From Clostridium guangxiense (lineage in GTDB: Bacteria > Bacillota > Clostridia > Clostridiales > Clostridiaceae), in the NCBI RefSeq assembly GCF_021043395.1, contig NZ_JAJNKE010000015.1, positions 1-64,000 on the forward strand: a stretch of 64,000 nucleotides of DNA, read 5' to 3'. Shown here in pieces: positions 36,540 to 46,064 of the stretch. A program made the translations under genes and the position numbers. The notes beneath the pieces are model-generated. The model was given only the letters and a program-made list of their open reading frames with translations. It was not told where the DNA came from and did not search any database. Position 1 is the first letter of the stretch. Every line of letters begins with the position of its first letter.

Positions 36540-36993
36540 AAATCTCTTCTGCTAAATAAAATATTCCCTCATCTGTTAATGCTGTATTTAAAGCTTTTTT
36601 TATATTACATTTAACTCTTTAATTATATTGGTCTTTTTATATTTAGCTTTTTTAGATGTCCATTATACTTTAATCCATGCTTTGTTTCCACAGAAAAACT
36701 TTTACTTTCTATTATATTCACGAGTATTTCTTCTCAACGCCCATCAATTAATTCTTCAGTTGAAATAAAAGGTCCCTTGATTTTAGGGTTTATACTCCAA
36801 CAGAAACAATTATTTTATACTATCTCCAATGTTGGCCGCACTTATATGAAAACCTCTATTTGAACTTTTTTAGTATTTAGAATAATATTTTCAACCAATT
36901 CTTTTAATCTCAAAGCTGTTCCTTCCCCTGTAGAACAAACTATGGCAATAGCCTTCACTGCTTCTTCTTCAACTTTTTTTCCTCAAACTACTA
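36540..36993 (-). pseudogene. LevR/ManR-type PTS regulator remnant
   Basis: Translated on the minus strand, several frame-shifted pieces match the C-terminal part of sigma-54-dependent LevR-family regulators: VEEEAVKAIAIVCSTGEG then TALRLKELVENIIL (EIIA-like/PRD junction), SINPKIKGPFISTEELIDG, and VNIIESKSFSVETKHGLKY. Stop codons interrupt each piece. LevR proteins activate mannose-class PTS operons, which explains the orphan EIIA next door. 37001-37210 shows nothing else. Confidence 0.75.
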
Positions 36994-37210
36994 CTTCCTA
37001 GAGTTAATACATTTACTACAATCAGAGATAAAATATATTAAACTTAATAAAATTTTCTCACCATTCACCTACTTTGTCAAGAATAACGATTTACTTCGAT
37101 AGTTTTAATTAAAGCTTAAAAAGCATGAAAATTTTATTTATAACATAACTCATTTAAAAAATAAATATACCAGCTAAAAATGATTTTAAGACAATATTCT
37201 CAATGCATGT

Positions 37211-38407
37211 CTATTTTGAAAAAACAAAATCAATATCTTTAACTATAATTTTATCTATATATCCCCCTTGTACCATATCGTTCATTATACTCATAACTGT
37301 ATCATGTTCTAAAGGTTTCCTATATGGTCTTTCTTCTGTAAGCGCTTGATAGATATCTATGCACCCCATTAATCTTGAATTAAAATCTAGCTCGTCTCCA
37401 TTTTTTCCATAAGGGTAGCCAAAACCATTTAATTTTTCATGATGGTTTGAAGCCCATTCTGTTATATCTTCGAAACCATTGATTTGTGACAAAGCTGCTC
37501 TAGTATAATAAGTATGAGATTTTATCATATAAAACTCATCTTCAGTAAGCTTTTTAGGACTGTCAAGTATACTATTGGGAATAGCAAGCTTGCCTAAGTC
37601 ATGTAAATTAGCAGCAATAATGAGCTTTATTTTCTGCTCTTTATCATACTCATAATAATCAGCCATAGTAGCAGCTTTTTCTGCAATTCCTTTAGAATGC
37701 CTTCTCGTAAATTTTGACTTTGAGTCTATTATTCTTGAAAAAACATCAGTTATATTAAGTATTTCCTCTAAACTTAAATCTAAATAAAATTCATTCATTC
37801 TGCTATTTAATGCCATATCTATAAAATTATTTTTCAAATCTAGTATAAAACTTTCATTATTCAATATTTCTAAAAATATGCTGCATATTTCTGGATTAAA
37901 TATTTTTCCACCCATCTCTTTTACAAAATTACATATTTCTCTTCTGTTATTAGCATCTATTTTATCAAGTTCAAATTTATTTTCCAAATAGTCATTAAAA
38001 AATATAATTTGTGATATTAACGGAATTTCAGATCCCTTAAGCCTATAAAATCCGCTTCCATCATATGCTTCATGGTGATACCTTATTATATTTTTCCTTT
38101 TCTTTAAAAATGGGTAATTCACGATATTATTTTCCCCTATTATGCAGTGATCTATTCTATGTTCTTCTTCATTTATTTCGCCTTTCAAGCTATTACTGCT
38201 TGCCTCACATATACCATTATCATGTAAAATAGCAAGTGAAACTATATCATATAAGTCTTTATTTTTAAACCCCATTTTTTCAGCTATTCTTAAAGATGCG
38301 TATGCAACTCTTTTACCATGATTTGTACTTCTTCCTCTTATATCTATTTCAACAAAATCAAGCGCAAGTGAGATAGCCATTAAAAACTGATTTAAGCTAA
38401 ATTTCAT
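37211..38407 (-). CDS. Double-HD protein with C-terminal HD-GYP domain
   Basis: A 398-residue cytoplasmic protein. The C-terminal half is a complete HD-GYP: HDLGKLAIPNSILDSPKKL, SHTYYTRAAL, NHHEKLNGFGYPYG, DIYQALTEERPYR. The N-terminal half is an HD-like repeat (HDNGICE ... HCIIGENNI ... YHHEAYDGSGFY). It is probably a cyclic-di-GMP phosphodiesterase, perhaps with one regulatory domain. No good ribosome binding site directly precedes the ATG; a hairpin does. Confidence 0.88.
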   Translation of the reverse strand: MKFSLNQFLMAISLALDFVEIDIRGRSTNHGKRVAYASLRIAEKMGFKNKDLYDIVSLAILHDNGICEASSNSLKGEINEEEHRIDHCIIGENNIVNYPFLKKRKNIIRYHHEAYDGSGFYRLKGSEIPLISQIIFFNDYLENKFELDKIDANNRREICNFVKEMGGKIFNPEICSIFLEILNNESFILDLKNNFIDMALNSRMNEFYLDLSLEEILNITDVFSRIIDSKSKFTRRHSKGIAEKAATMADYYEYDKEQKIKLIIAANLHDLGKLAIPNSILDSPKKLTEDEFYMIKSHTYYTRAALSQINGFEDITEWASNHHEKLNGFGYPYGKNGDELDFNSRLMGCIDIYQALTEERPYRKPLEHDTVMSIMNDMVQGGYIDKIIVKDIDFVFSK

Positions 38408-38415
38408 AAATTATC

Positions 38416-38457
38416 TTTAGTGAGAGAGTATATAACAAGTACCAAACTCTCACTAAA
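38416..38457 (-). promoter_or_regulatory. Hairpin just upstream of the HD-GYP start codon
   Basis: TTTAGTGAGAG (38416-38426) pairs with CTCTCACTAAA (38447-38457). On the transcript it lies between a good AGAGGTGAG site (38460-38469) and the ATG at 38407, which itself has only a weak AAAGA. It could control initiation or hide a short leader frame. Confidence 0.45.
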
Positions 38458-38621
38458 ACTCACCTCTTTTCTTTTTATACTATTTTCTATGTATAACATG
38501 TTAATAACTTTGTTGACAATTCATCCTATAAGAAGATAGCAAACCAACTTATACTTCGCATTATGCTTAATTTCTACGTTTTTTTGTGTAGGGTATCTTC
38601 TTAAATATGCAATAAAGATAT

Positions 38622-39146
38622 TCAGAATCTCATTCTCACCATAAACAAATAATATAATATACAAGGTAATCCGATAGCAGATAGTATTGCAATTGCAGCA
38701 TATACTTTTTTCTCATCTCGTAATATAAACAATAAAAACTTATACCCTAAAATACCAATCAGCCCACCCAAACAATTTAAAATTATATCATCAATATCTG
38801 ATGCTCCAATGCCTGAAAGCCCCTGAATGATTTCAACAAACAAACTTACTATAAATATAAACAACAAGTTGGTTATTACTCTTTTATTATTTTTGAATAA
38901 TGACAAATATGTACCAAGGGGAACAAAAATAACTATATTGCCAACCACATTACTAAAAGCAAATGCTTTTATATTCGCCGATCTGCCAGATATATATTCC
39001 ATTATACTATAAAAAGGAATGAGATTAATTGACCTATGCTCCAAATGCGAAATTCTTGATAAGAACAATATTTTAATTAGCAAAAGTATATAACAAATGA
39101 AAACACCATATAAAAAAACTGTTTTAATTCTCTCTCGTTTATTCAT
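38622..39146 (-). CDS. VanZ-family membrane protein
   Basis: A 174-residue protein with about five spans and the VanZ pattern: INLIPFYSIMEYI, NVVGNIVIFVPLGTYLSL, FVEIIQGLSGIGASDIDDIILNCLGG (shortened EIIQGLSGIGASDIDDII). VanZ of Enterococcus gives low teicoplanin resistance by an unknown envelope effect. The start at 39146 follows ATGGAGGTATT. Confidence 0.88.
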   Translation of the reverse strand: MNKRERIKTVFLYGVFICYILLLIKILFLSRISHLEHRSINLIPFYSIMEYISGRSANIKAFAFSNVVGNIVIFVPLGTYLSLFKNNKRVITNLLFIFIVSLFVEIIQGLSGIGASDIDDIILNCLGGLIGILGYKFLLFILRDEKKVYAAIAILSAIGLPCILYYLFMVRMRF

Positions 39147-39286
39147 AATACCTCCATTTTTCATTTTATCCCTGCTTATTCTCTAATATTTAGTTTATAA
39201 ATGATCTTCAGGCAGTATATTTATTCACAAATCAGCGCATTCATAAATATTATGTTTATATAGTTATTTTTTAGGAGTCAAAAATA

Positions 39287-39664
39287 ATGTTTTATTGTTT
39301 ATATCCATATACTAATGCTTATAGAGCTGCATATCGTATACTTATAAATACAAATACTCACAGACTTACCTTATTTAATAATAATTCCATTTACAAAACA
39401 TATACGGTTGCCACAGGAAAACCATCTACACCAACCCCTAAAGGAACTTTTAAAATAGTTAACCGTGCTATAAATCCCGGTGGTCCCTTTGGCGCAAGAT
39501 GGCTTGGCCTAAATGCACCAAACGGAGATTACGGAATCCATGGTACAAACAATCCCTCTTCTATCGGAAAGAGTGTTTCCAATGGCTGCATACGAATGTT
39601 TAACGAGCAAGTTATTGAACTTAGTAGCCTTGTCCCTATAGGGACTTTGGTTACAATAATATAA
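39287..39664 (+). CDS. L,D-transpeptidase (YkuD domain)
   Basis: A 125-residue, almost minimal YkuD domain. Catalytic motif HGTNNPSSIGKSVSNGCIRM with His85 and Cys101; TPKGTFKIVNR and GARWLGLN are conserved. There is no signal peptide or LysM, as in small clostridial spore or cell-wall homologues. It makes 3-3 crosslinks or attaches proteins to peptidoglycan. TAGGAGTC lies before the ATG. A family A repeat fragment follows the stop. Confidence 0.88.
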   Translation: MFYCLYPYTNAYRAAYRILINTNTHRLTLFNNNSIYKTYTVATGKPSTPTPKGTFKIVNRAINPGGPFGARWLGLNAPNGDYGIHGTNNPSSIGKSVSNGCIRMFNEQVIELSSLVPIGTLVTII

Positions 39665-39667
39665 AAA

Positions 39668-39712
39668 TTGCGAAATAATACTGCTTTGTAACATTAAAAA
39701 GATTCTATGTAA
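39668..39712. repeat. Family A repeat fragment
   Basis: GCGAAATAATACTGCTTTG followed by TAACATTAAAAAGATTCTAT matches, in the same order, the reverse of the element at 26440-26475. It starts 5 bases after the L,D-transpeptidase stop. Only one side of the palindrome is evident. Confidence 0.7.
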
Positions 39713-39863
39713 CCAATTAAATTTTTGTACTATATATGATATAGCTATTAAATTCTATTGTCTAATTATGTTTATTATCTCAAAATGGCATCAGCAATAA
39801 GCTTTAGATTTTCTGCAAAAACAGAAAATCATCCTTCACTCTACTTTTTACTCTGTATTTAAG

Positions 39864-40436
39864 TTATTTGGATCTCATAAAGTATATAGCTTGGCTTTTG
39901 CTTTTGCCATTACGTACAGTTTTATAGGTTATATTTCTTGTGTGATAACAGCTTCCATACTCATTTAACTGGTTATCGCATATATACGCATCTTTATGAG
40001 AAGAATCCGCCCACTTCATAAATATATAAGTATGATCTGGAGTTTCATTTACATTTCCAGAAGGAGCTGCAAAACAAATATCACCTGGTTGAAGCTTGTC
40101 TAAATCATAGTACTTTCTATATCCTTCCTTTTGTAAAAACTTCGTAAGCTGAGTTGTATTTCCAACGCTTTTAGGCACATCAAGTCCAGCTGCTCTAAGT
40201 GCACCAGATACAAAATAAACACAGGTATTAGTATAGCTTCCATTATTTAATCTAGCTGCCTCATCTATATTTTTTCTTCTATTAGAAGTAACACTTAAAT
40301 AACTTACAGTTGCTGCGGAAATTTTTTCAAAAGATTTTCTTTTTAAATATGAACCAACTATTTTAAACGCTGCTATTACGACAATTAAAGTTAAAATTAT
40401 AATAACATATTTTTTGTTATCCTTTATTTTAATCAT
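39864..40436 (-). CDS. Membrane-anchored putative papain-fold (NlpC/CHAP-like) protein
   Basis: A 190-residue protein with one N-terminal span (about 9-27) and an outside domain holding a candidate Cys (NTCVYFVSGALRAAG), LQPGDICFAAP, and His (PDHTYIFMKW). This order Cys, LxPGD, His is that of NlpC/P60 or CHAP peptidases acting on cell wall. Family assignment is by pattern only. The start at 40436 overlaps the sensor kinase stop and follows GAGGAGGAAAC; it is last in the two-component operon. Confidence 0.65.
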   Translation of the reverse strand: MIKIKDNKKYVIIILTLIVVIAAFKIVGSYLKRKSFEKISAATVSYLSVTSNRRKNIDEAARLNNGSYTNTCVYFVSGALRAAGLDVPKSVGNTTQLTKFLQKEGYRKYYDLDKLQPGDICFAAPSGNVNETPDHTYIFMKWADSSHKDAYICDNQLNEYGSCYHTRNITYKTVRNGKSKSQAIYFMRSK

Positions 40437-41577
40437 AAATTGTTTCCTCCTCACTCAAGCATGGAAGTTCTATTTTAAAAGTGGTTTTAGAAACGTTACT
40501 TTCTACACTAATTTTTCCATTATGTAATTCTATTATATTTTTTGTTATAGCAAGTCCAAGACCTGAACCACCCGTTTCACTAGATCTTGATTTATCAACC
40601 CTATAAAATCTTTGAAAAATATATGGTATATCTTTACTCGGTATTGGCTCTCCATAATTTGTAAATTCAAGAGTTATCTTAGAAGCATTTTTATTTAATG
40701 CTATATCCATAAACTTGCTTGTCTTGGAGTATTTTATACAATTAAATATCAAATTTTCAAAGGCTCTTGCAAGATTAATGAAATCACCTAAAACATACAA
40801 CTGTTCATCCGATATAATTAATCTGCACTCTATATTGGCTTTTTTAAAATTCACTGTGTGTTCAATAATTAGCTGCTTAATTAATTCTGTAACATTTACT
40901 TTCTTCTTAGAAAGCTTAATTCCATAATCATTCAAAGTTGTAAGTTCAAAAAGATTATCAATTAAAAGCTTCAATCGATTTGTTTTATTTAAAGCTATAT
41001 TTGCATAAGTTCTAAGGGTAATTTCGCCATCATATTCATCATTATCTATAAGTTTTAAATAACCTAATATTGATGTAAGTGGGGTACGAAGATCATGTGA
41101 AATGCTCGTTATTAAATTTATTTTCGTTTGTTCTGCCTTCTTTTGATTCTCTAAAGCTAAGTTAAATTTATCCATAACTTTATTAACATTTTGAGAAAAC
41201 CTCCCTAAATCATCTTGTGAAATATTTTGAATTCGAGTTTGAAAATTTCCATTTGCTGCAGTTTTTACAGTATTATCTATCTCTAAAAATAAAGCTACCT
41301 TTTTTCTAAATATCAAATGACAGTATATAGCCAAAATTGCAGCAAATTCAAAATACCCCATTATACTATATAGTGAACTTAAAGCATCTCGTGCTCTAAT
41401 CAGTTTAACAAAAATTGAATATGAATATAATCTAAGCAGCTCTTCAACTATATTGCTAACATACTGAATTACACTTTCAGTTATAATCGTAAGTACTAAT
41501 GCTATTACTAGCAGCAAAATAATTTTAAATTCCGTTCTATAGGCATCAAGTTTTTTTGATTTCATGGTTTTTTCCAT
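40429..41577 (-). CDS. Sensor histidine kinase (VanS-like), intact
   Basis: A 382-residue membrane kinase: two spans (about 17-42 and 75-97), HAMP (NGNFQTRIQNISQDDLGRF), H-box SISHDLRTP with His161, N-box FENLIFNCIKYSK, and G-boxes (YGEPIP; GGSGLGLAI). It resembles VanS-type envelope sensors. The start at 41577 follows GAGAGGTGCATT. It is the second of two tandem, clearly duplicated kinases read from the same response-regulator operon. Confidence 0.92.
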   Translation of the reverse strand: MEKTMKSKKLDAYRTEFKIILLLVIALVLTIITESVIQYVSNIVEELLRLYSYSIFVKLIRARDALSSLYSIMGYFEFAAILAIYCHLIFRKKVALFLEIDNTVKTAANGNFQTRIQNISQDDLGRFSQNVNKVMDKFNLALENQKKAEQTKINLITSISHDLRTPLTSILGYLKLIDNDEYDGEITLRTYANIALNKTNRLKLLIDNLFELTTLNDYGIKLSKKKVNVTELIKQLIIEHTVNFKKANIECRLIISDEQLYVLGDFINLARAFENLIFNCIKYSKTSKFMDIALNKNASKITLEFTNYGEPIPSKDIPYIFQRFYRVDKSRSSETGGSGLGLAITKNIIELHNGKISVESNVSKTTFKIELPCLSEEETIYD

Positions 41578-41594
41578 AATGCACCTCTCTATTT

Positions 41595-42677
41595 TCACTT
41601 TAAACATGGAAGTTCTATTCTAAAGATAGTTTTTGAAATGTTACTTTCAACATATATTTTTCCATCATGTAATTCTACTATATTTTTTGTTATTGCAAGC
41701 TCCAAACCCGAACCATCCGTCTCATTATCTTCTGATTTATTAGTTCTATAAAATCTTTGAAAAATATATGGTATATCCATAGGTGGTATTGGCTCTCCAT
41801 AGTTTGTAAATTCTAAAATAACTTTAGAAGCATCCCTACCTACTGATATATCTATAAACTTACTACTTTTTGAATATTTTACACAATTAAAAACCAAATT
41901 TTCAAAAGCTCTTACAAGCTTAGTGCTATCGCCTAAAATATGTAATTTTTCATCAGTCATATTAAGTCTGCACTCTATATTTGCCTTTTTAAATTTTGCT
42001 TTATGCTCTATAGCCATCTGTTTTAATAACTCTACAATATTTATTTCATTTTTAGAGATTTTTGTTCCATAATTATTTAAAGTTGTAAGCTCAAAAAGAT
42101 CATCTATTAGAGCCTTTAACTTTTTTGTTTTGGTTAAAGCTATATTTACATAAATTCTAATTGTAAACTCATCCTCATCTACAAAATTTAGATCTCTTAG
42201 TATTGATGTAACTGGAGCACGAAGATCATAAGAAATACTTGTTATTAAATCTATTTTTGTCTGCTCTGCTTTTTTTTCTTGTTCCAAAATCAAACTAAAT
42301 TTGTTCATAACTTTATTAATATTTTGAGAAAGCTTTCCAAATTCATCTTGTGAATTATTATGAATGCGAACTTTAAAATTTCCGTTTGCCATATCTTTTG
42401 CAATGCTGCTCATCTCTAAAAAAGCAACGACCTTTTTCCCACATACTATATGAAAATATATTATAAGAATTAAAACAAATTCTATCTTTCCAAATCTATT
42501 TATTGTAGATGTAAGAAAATCAGGGTATTTCAAATTACATAACTGTAATATATTTTTTATTACACGCCCAATAAAATCAATTAGCAAAATACCTACATAT
42601 GAAGATATTAATCCTATCAGAATCATCAAAACCATTTTAAATTCAATTATATAAACATCACGCTTCTTTGATTTCAT
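41595..42677 (-). CDS. Degenerate sensor kinase paralogue without phospho-acceptor histidine
   Basis: A 360-residue paralogue of the next kinase over its full length, including the MKSKK-xDxY start, both spans and HAMP. In the H-box the His is replaced by Tyr150 (SISYDLRAP), and the G2 box reads DGSGLELAI instead of GGSGLGLAI. The N-box is kept. The frame is open throughout, so it is not simply a pseudogene; it may bind the partner kinase as a pseudokinase or be in early decay. GGGAGGTAGAGC precedes the ATG. Confidence 0.88.
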   Translation of the reverse strand: MKSKKRDVYIIEFKMVLMILIGLISSYVGILLIDFIGRVIKNILQLCNLKYPDFLTSTINRFGKIEFVLILIIYFHIVCGKKVVAFLEMSSIAKDMANGNFKVRIHNNSQDEFGKLSQNINKVMNKFSLILEQEKKAEQTKIDLITSISYDLRAPVTSILRDLNFVDEDEFTIRIYVNIALTKTKKLKALIDDLFELTTLNNYGTKISKNEINIVELLKQMAIEHKAKFKKANIECRLNMTDEKLHILGDSTKLVRAFENLVFNCVKYSKSSKFIDISVGRDASKVILEFTNYGEPIPPMDIPYIFQRFYRTNKSEDNETDGSGLELAITKNIVELHDGKIYVESNISKTIFRIELPCLK

Positions 42678-42737
42678 GCTCTACCTCCCACAAATAAGCT
42701 TTTAGAGATTACTTCTTCGTCTAAAACTCCAACAACT

Positions 42738-43442
42738 TTAATCAAGTTTTTCAATTTTATAACCAACTCCCCAAACGGTATGAATAAGCTTTTCTCCTTC
42801 AAGGCGGCCTTCAATTTTATCTCTAAGATTACTTATATGAACCATAACAGTGTTATTAGATTGAAAATATTTTTCCTTCCATACTCTCTCAAATATTTCT
42901 TCTGCACTAAAAATTGTTCCAGGACTGTTTGCTAAAAGGAAAAGTATATCAAATTCTCTTGCAGTTAAAGCAATCTGTTTATCACGTGCAAATACAGAAT
43001 GAGTTGATTTTTTTATAGTTAAATCCCCTAATTGCAATAAATCGTCATCACTTTTTTTCTCATCTTTTTTATCAAATAAATAAGTTCTTCTAAGAAGAGT
43101 TTTTACACGAACAACAAATTCTAGTTCATCAAAAGGCTTTGTTATGTAATCATCTGCTCCAGTTAAAAGACCTGCAATTTTATCATTATTTTGAACCTTA
43201 GCACTAAGCATTATAATTGGTATACTAAGGCTTTGACGTATTCTTTTGCAAACCTCAAGCCCATCTATGCCAGGCATCATAATATCTAGAACTACAAGCT
43301 GAGGCTTCTCTTCCTCTACCATTTTTAAAGCCATGCTTCCATCCGCTGCTTTAATAACTGTGTAGCCTTCATTATTTAAATATATTGAAATTAAATTAAG
43401 AATTTCTTTATCATCATCAACAATTAAAATTTTTTCCTTCAT
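42738..43442 (-). CDS. OmpR/PhoB-family response regulator
   Basis: A 234-residue regulator. Receiver domain with Asp9/Asp10 pocket (ILIVDDDKEI), phospho-acceptor Asp53 (VVLDIMMPG) and Lys in TKPFD; C-terminal winged helix (LTAREFDILFLLANSPG ... MVHISNLRDKIEG). It is first gene of the operon with the two kinases and the peptidase-like gene. Targets may include the nearby wall-enzyme genes (inference). GAGGTGATAA precedes the start. Confidence 0.94.
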   Translation of the reverse strand: MKEKILIVDDDKEILNLISIYLNNEGYTVIKAADGSMALKMVEEEKPQLVVLDIMMPGIDGLEVCKRIRQSLSIPIIMLSAKVQNNDKIAGLLTGADDYITKPFDELEFVVRVKTLLRRTYLFDKKDEKKSDDDLLQLGDLTIKKSTHSVFARDKQIALTAREFDILFLLANSPGTIFSAEEIFERVWKEKYFQSNNTVMVHISNLRDKIEGRLEGEKLIHTVWGVGYKIEKLD

Positions 43443-43655
43443 TTTATCACCTCAGATAAACATCATTAAAGATAAACCACCCTGAAACTTGAAATTTATT
43501 TGTGCAAAAATGCTGTATTCTTGGCATTTTAGTGCACATGAACTTCAATAGTTAACCCAATTTATCTATATGTTAATTATAAACTAAAATTTAGCTATTA
43601 TGTCTGAAGTAATTATAAACAAATCTTAAGAATTATAAAGTTTACTTTCAAAAAT

Positions 43656-43692
43656 AAAATGGCAGAGAACATAAAGCCTCTGCTATTTTATA
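43656..43692. terminator. Terminator after the amidase gene
   Basis: AAAATGGCAGAG (43656-43667) pairs with CTCTGCTATTTT (43678-43689) with one mismatch. It has A- and T-rich flanks, so it can end the amidase transcript on the minus strand about 20 bases past the stop. Confidence 0.85.
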
Positions 43693-43708
43693 TTACTTTA
43701 ATATTAAC

Positions 43709-44770
43709 TTATTTTTTACTAACAAATTCAACAATTGCATCTGATAAGTTACTTGCAAGGTTCCCAAGTATTTTATCATCTAACAGTCTTGCTCTATCAC
43801 TGTCGTTTGTTAAAAAACCAGTTTCAACCAATACACATGGATATTTACTTAATCTAAGTACTCTAAGTCTGTCTCTGATTACTCCATCATCTTTCCAACC
43901 ATCTTTGTGAACTGTATGCTTTAATACTATATTTGCTAATTTAATTCTTTCATCTTTCTGAAATCCATTTTCATCATAGTAATAAGCACCTATCCCTTGA
44001 TAATTGTTAGGATTCTTTTCCATACCATTCAGATGAATAGACATGAATACATCTGGTTTATTTTTGTTAACAAAAGCCGCTATATCATTAAGTGCTTGCC
44101 CTTCGTCCTTATCTCTTGTTAAAACTACATCAATACCGCTATACTGTAAATCACCTCTCATAAGTTTCACTATTTTTAATGTTATATCCTTCTCGTGAAT
44201 ATTTCCAACACTTTGCCCAGGATCAATACCTCCATGTCCTGCATTCAGTACAGCCTTATATTTAAAAGGCTTTTTAACTTTACTTACTAATATAACAACC
44301 TCATTGTTATTCTTTTGATTATTTATATATACAAAATTATTACTTTTATATTTAGTTCTTATTATTAAATTATACTTCCCATTGTCGGTAGTTAAATATA
44401 AATCCTTTAAACTTGTACTCTTAACCTCTGAATTTAATTTCAGTGACACATTTTTATCAAAATTAAGTTCTAAATAACTCATCTTTTGTTTGTATGGAAC
44501 ATCACTAATTTTACTAGGAAGCGTTATTATATATTTTTTAAATATATCATTTTCTTCTATGTTTATATTTCCATTTTTATCTCTAATAATCTTCACACTA
44601 TTTTTTCCGTTTAATAGTGAATCTCCATAAGCTACTGTTCCAACTTTTTTATATGATTTATTATCTATAATTAAAATAGCCAATAATAAAATTATAAGCA
44701 ATCCAAGCACGCAAATTGATATAACAGCACATTTTTTGTTTAGTCCCTCACCACCTATTTTTAGGTTCAT
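43709..44770 (-). CDS. N-acetylmuramoyl-L-alanine amidase (Amidase_3), membrane-anchored
   Basis: A 353-residue enzyme with an N-terminal span (about 15-36). The middle part is an unassigned beta-rich region; the catalytic domain from about 165 has NAGHGGIDPG, an EKD glutamate, SIHLNG and VETGFLTND, which are the zinc and catalytic residues. It cleaves the amide between MurNAc and the stem peptide. AGGGAGAAG precedes the ATG. Located just upstream of the VanRS-like operon, same strand. Confidence 0.92.
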   Translation of the reverse strand: MNLKIGGEGLNKKCAVISICVLGLLIILLLAILIIDNKSYKKVGTVAYGDSLLNGKNSVKIIRDKNGNINIEENDIFKKYIITLPSKISDVPYKQKMSYLELNFDKNVSLKLNSEVKSTSLKDLYLTTDNGKYNLIIRTKYKSNNFVYINNQKNNNEVVILVSKVKKPFKYKAVLNAGHGGIDPGQSVGNIHEKDITLKIVKLMRGDLQYSGIDVVLTRDKDEGQALNDIAAFVNKNKPDVFMSIHLNGMEKNPNNYQGIGAYYYDENGFQKDERIKLANIVLKHTVHKDGWKDDGVIRDRLRVLRLSKYPCVLVETGFLTNDSDRARLLDDKILGNLASNLSDAIVEFVSKK

Positions 44771-45148
44771 TTTTTTCTTCTCCCTTGTATGTATTAACTT
44801 TTTATATTTATAATTATAATATATATCCTAGATAAAAAGAAGCATTTAACTGAAAGTATAGAAAAATAATTATCTTCCATATTTTTTAGTTTATATTGTC
44901 TACTTCAATATGTAAATGTGTTAAATTTTTAATTATACTATCATTTTAAATTTAAAATTTTCCTAGGAATTATATGCATTATAGTGAATTTTACTTAATA
45001 TATTGTAATATTCTATTCCAATTTCAAAAATTTTTGTTTTCTTTTTAACAATTTTGGATTATAATAAGCCTATAAAGAGAAATTCATTCAATATAGTATT
45101 TTCTCAAAAAAAATATATATGAAAATATATAATTTTGGAGGTATATAT

Positions 45149-46012
45149 ATGTTAGTATCAGTAAAAGAAATGGTAAAAAAAGCTAGAGAAGGTAAATACG
45201 CTGTTGGTCAATTTAACATTAACAACTTAGAATGGACTAAAGCAATACTATTAACAGCTCAAGAAAATAATTCCCCTGTAATCTTAGGTGTTTCCGAAGG
45301 TGCAGGAAAATATATGGGTGGTTATCATGCTGTTGTTGGAATGGTTAATGGTTTAATTAAAGATTTAAATATAACTGTTCCAGTAGCATTACACTTAGAT
45401 CACGGCAGCTACGAAGGTGCTTTCAAAGTAATCGAAGCTGGATTTTCTTCAGTAATGTTCGATGGTTCTCACTATCCTATAGATGAAAACATCGAAAAGA
45501 CAAAAGAAGTTATAAAAGCTGCTAATGCAAAAGGACTTTCTGTTGAAGCAGAAGTTGGTGCAATTGGCGGTGAAGAAGATGGAGTTATCGGCGGCGGTGA
45601 AGTTGCAGATCCTGCTGAATGCAAAAAAATTGCTGATTTAGGAGTTGACATACTTGCAGCTGGAATTGGAAATATACATGGTGTATACCCAGCAAACTGG
45701 AAAGGCTTAAACTTCGAAGTTTTAGCTGAAATAGAAAAAACTGTAGGCGAAATGCCATTAGTTTTACACGGTGGTACTGGAATTCCTGATGATATGATTA
45801 AAAAAGCTATATCACTTGGAGTTGCAAAAATAAATGTTAATACTGAATGCCAATTAGTATTTGCAGAGGCTACTCGTAAATACATTGAAGCTGGAAAAGA
45901 CAAACAAGGAAAAGGCTTTGACCCACGTAAATTATTAGCTCCTGGCTTTGAAGCTATTAAAGCTAAAGTTAAAGAAAAAATGGAATTGTTTGGTTCGGTA
46001 AACAGAGCTTAA
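45149..46012 (+). CDS. fba: Class II fructose-bisphosphate aldolase
   Basis: A 287-residue zinc aldolase of glycolysis. Zinc His residues lie in LHLDHG, IGNIHGVYP and VLHGGTGIP; NVNTECQ closes the active site. The start at 45149 follows TTGGAGGTATATAT; an in-frame ATG ten codons upstream has no site. Codons are biased to the highly expressed type (GCT, GGT, GAA). A single gene with its own terminator; 44771-45148 holds only its promoter region. Confidence 0.96.
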   Translation: MLVSVKEMVKKAREGKYAVGQFNINNLEWTKAILLTAQENNSPVILGVSEGAGKYMGGYHAVVGMVNGLIKDLNITVPVALHLDHGSYEGAFKVIEAGFSSVMFDGSHYPIDENIEKTKEVIKAANAKGLSVEAEVGAIGGEEDGVIGGGEVADPAECKKIADLGVDILAAGIGNIHGVYPANWKGLNFEVLAEIEKTVGEMPLVLHGGTGIPDDMIKKAISLGVAKINVNTECQLVFAEATRKYIEAGKDKQGKGFDPRKLLAPGFEAIKAKVKEKMELFGSVNRA

Positions 46013-46032
46013 TTAACATCATATATAATTGC

Positions 46033-46064
46033 AAGGAAAGGATAATTATTATCCTTTCCTTTTC
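46033..46064 (+). terminator. Rho-independent terminator of fba
   Basis: AAGGAAAGGATA (46033-46044) pairs with TATCCTTTCCTT (46050-46061), followed by TTTC. It stands 20 bases after the fba stop. Confidence 0.9.
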
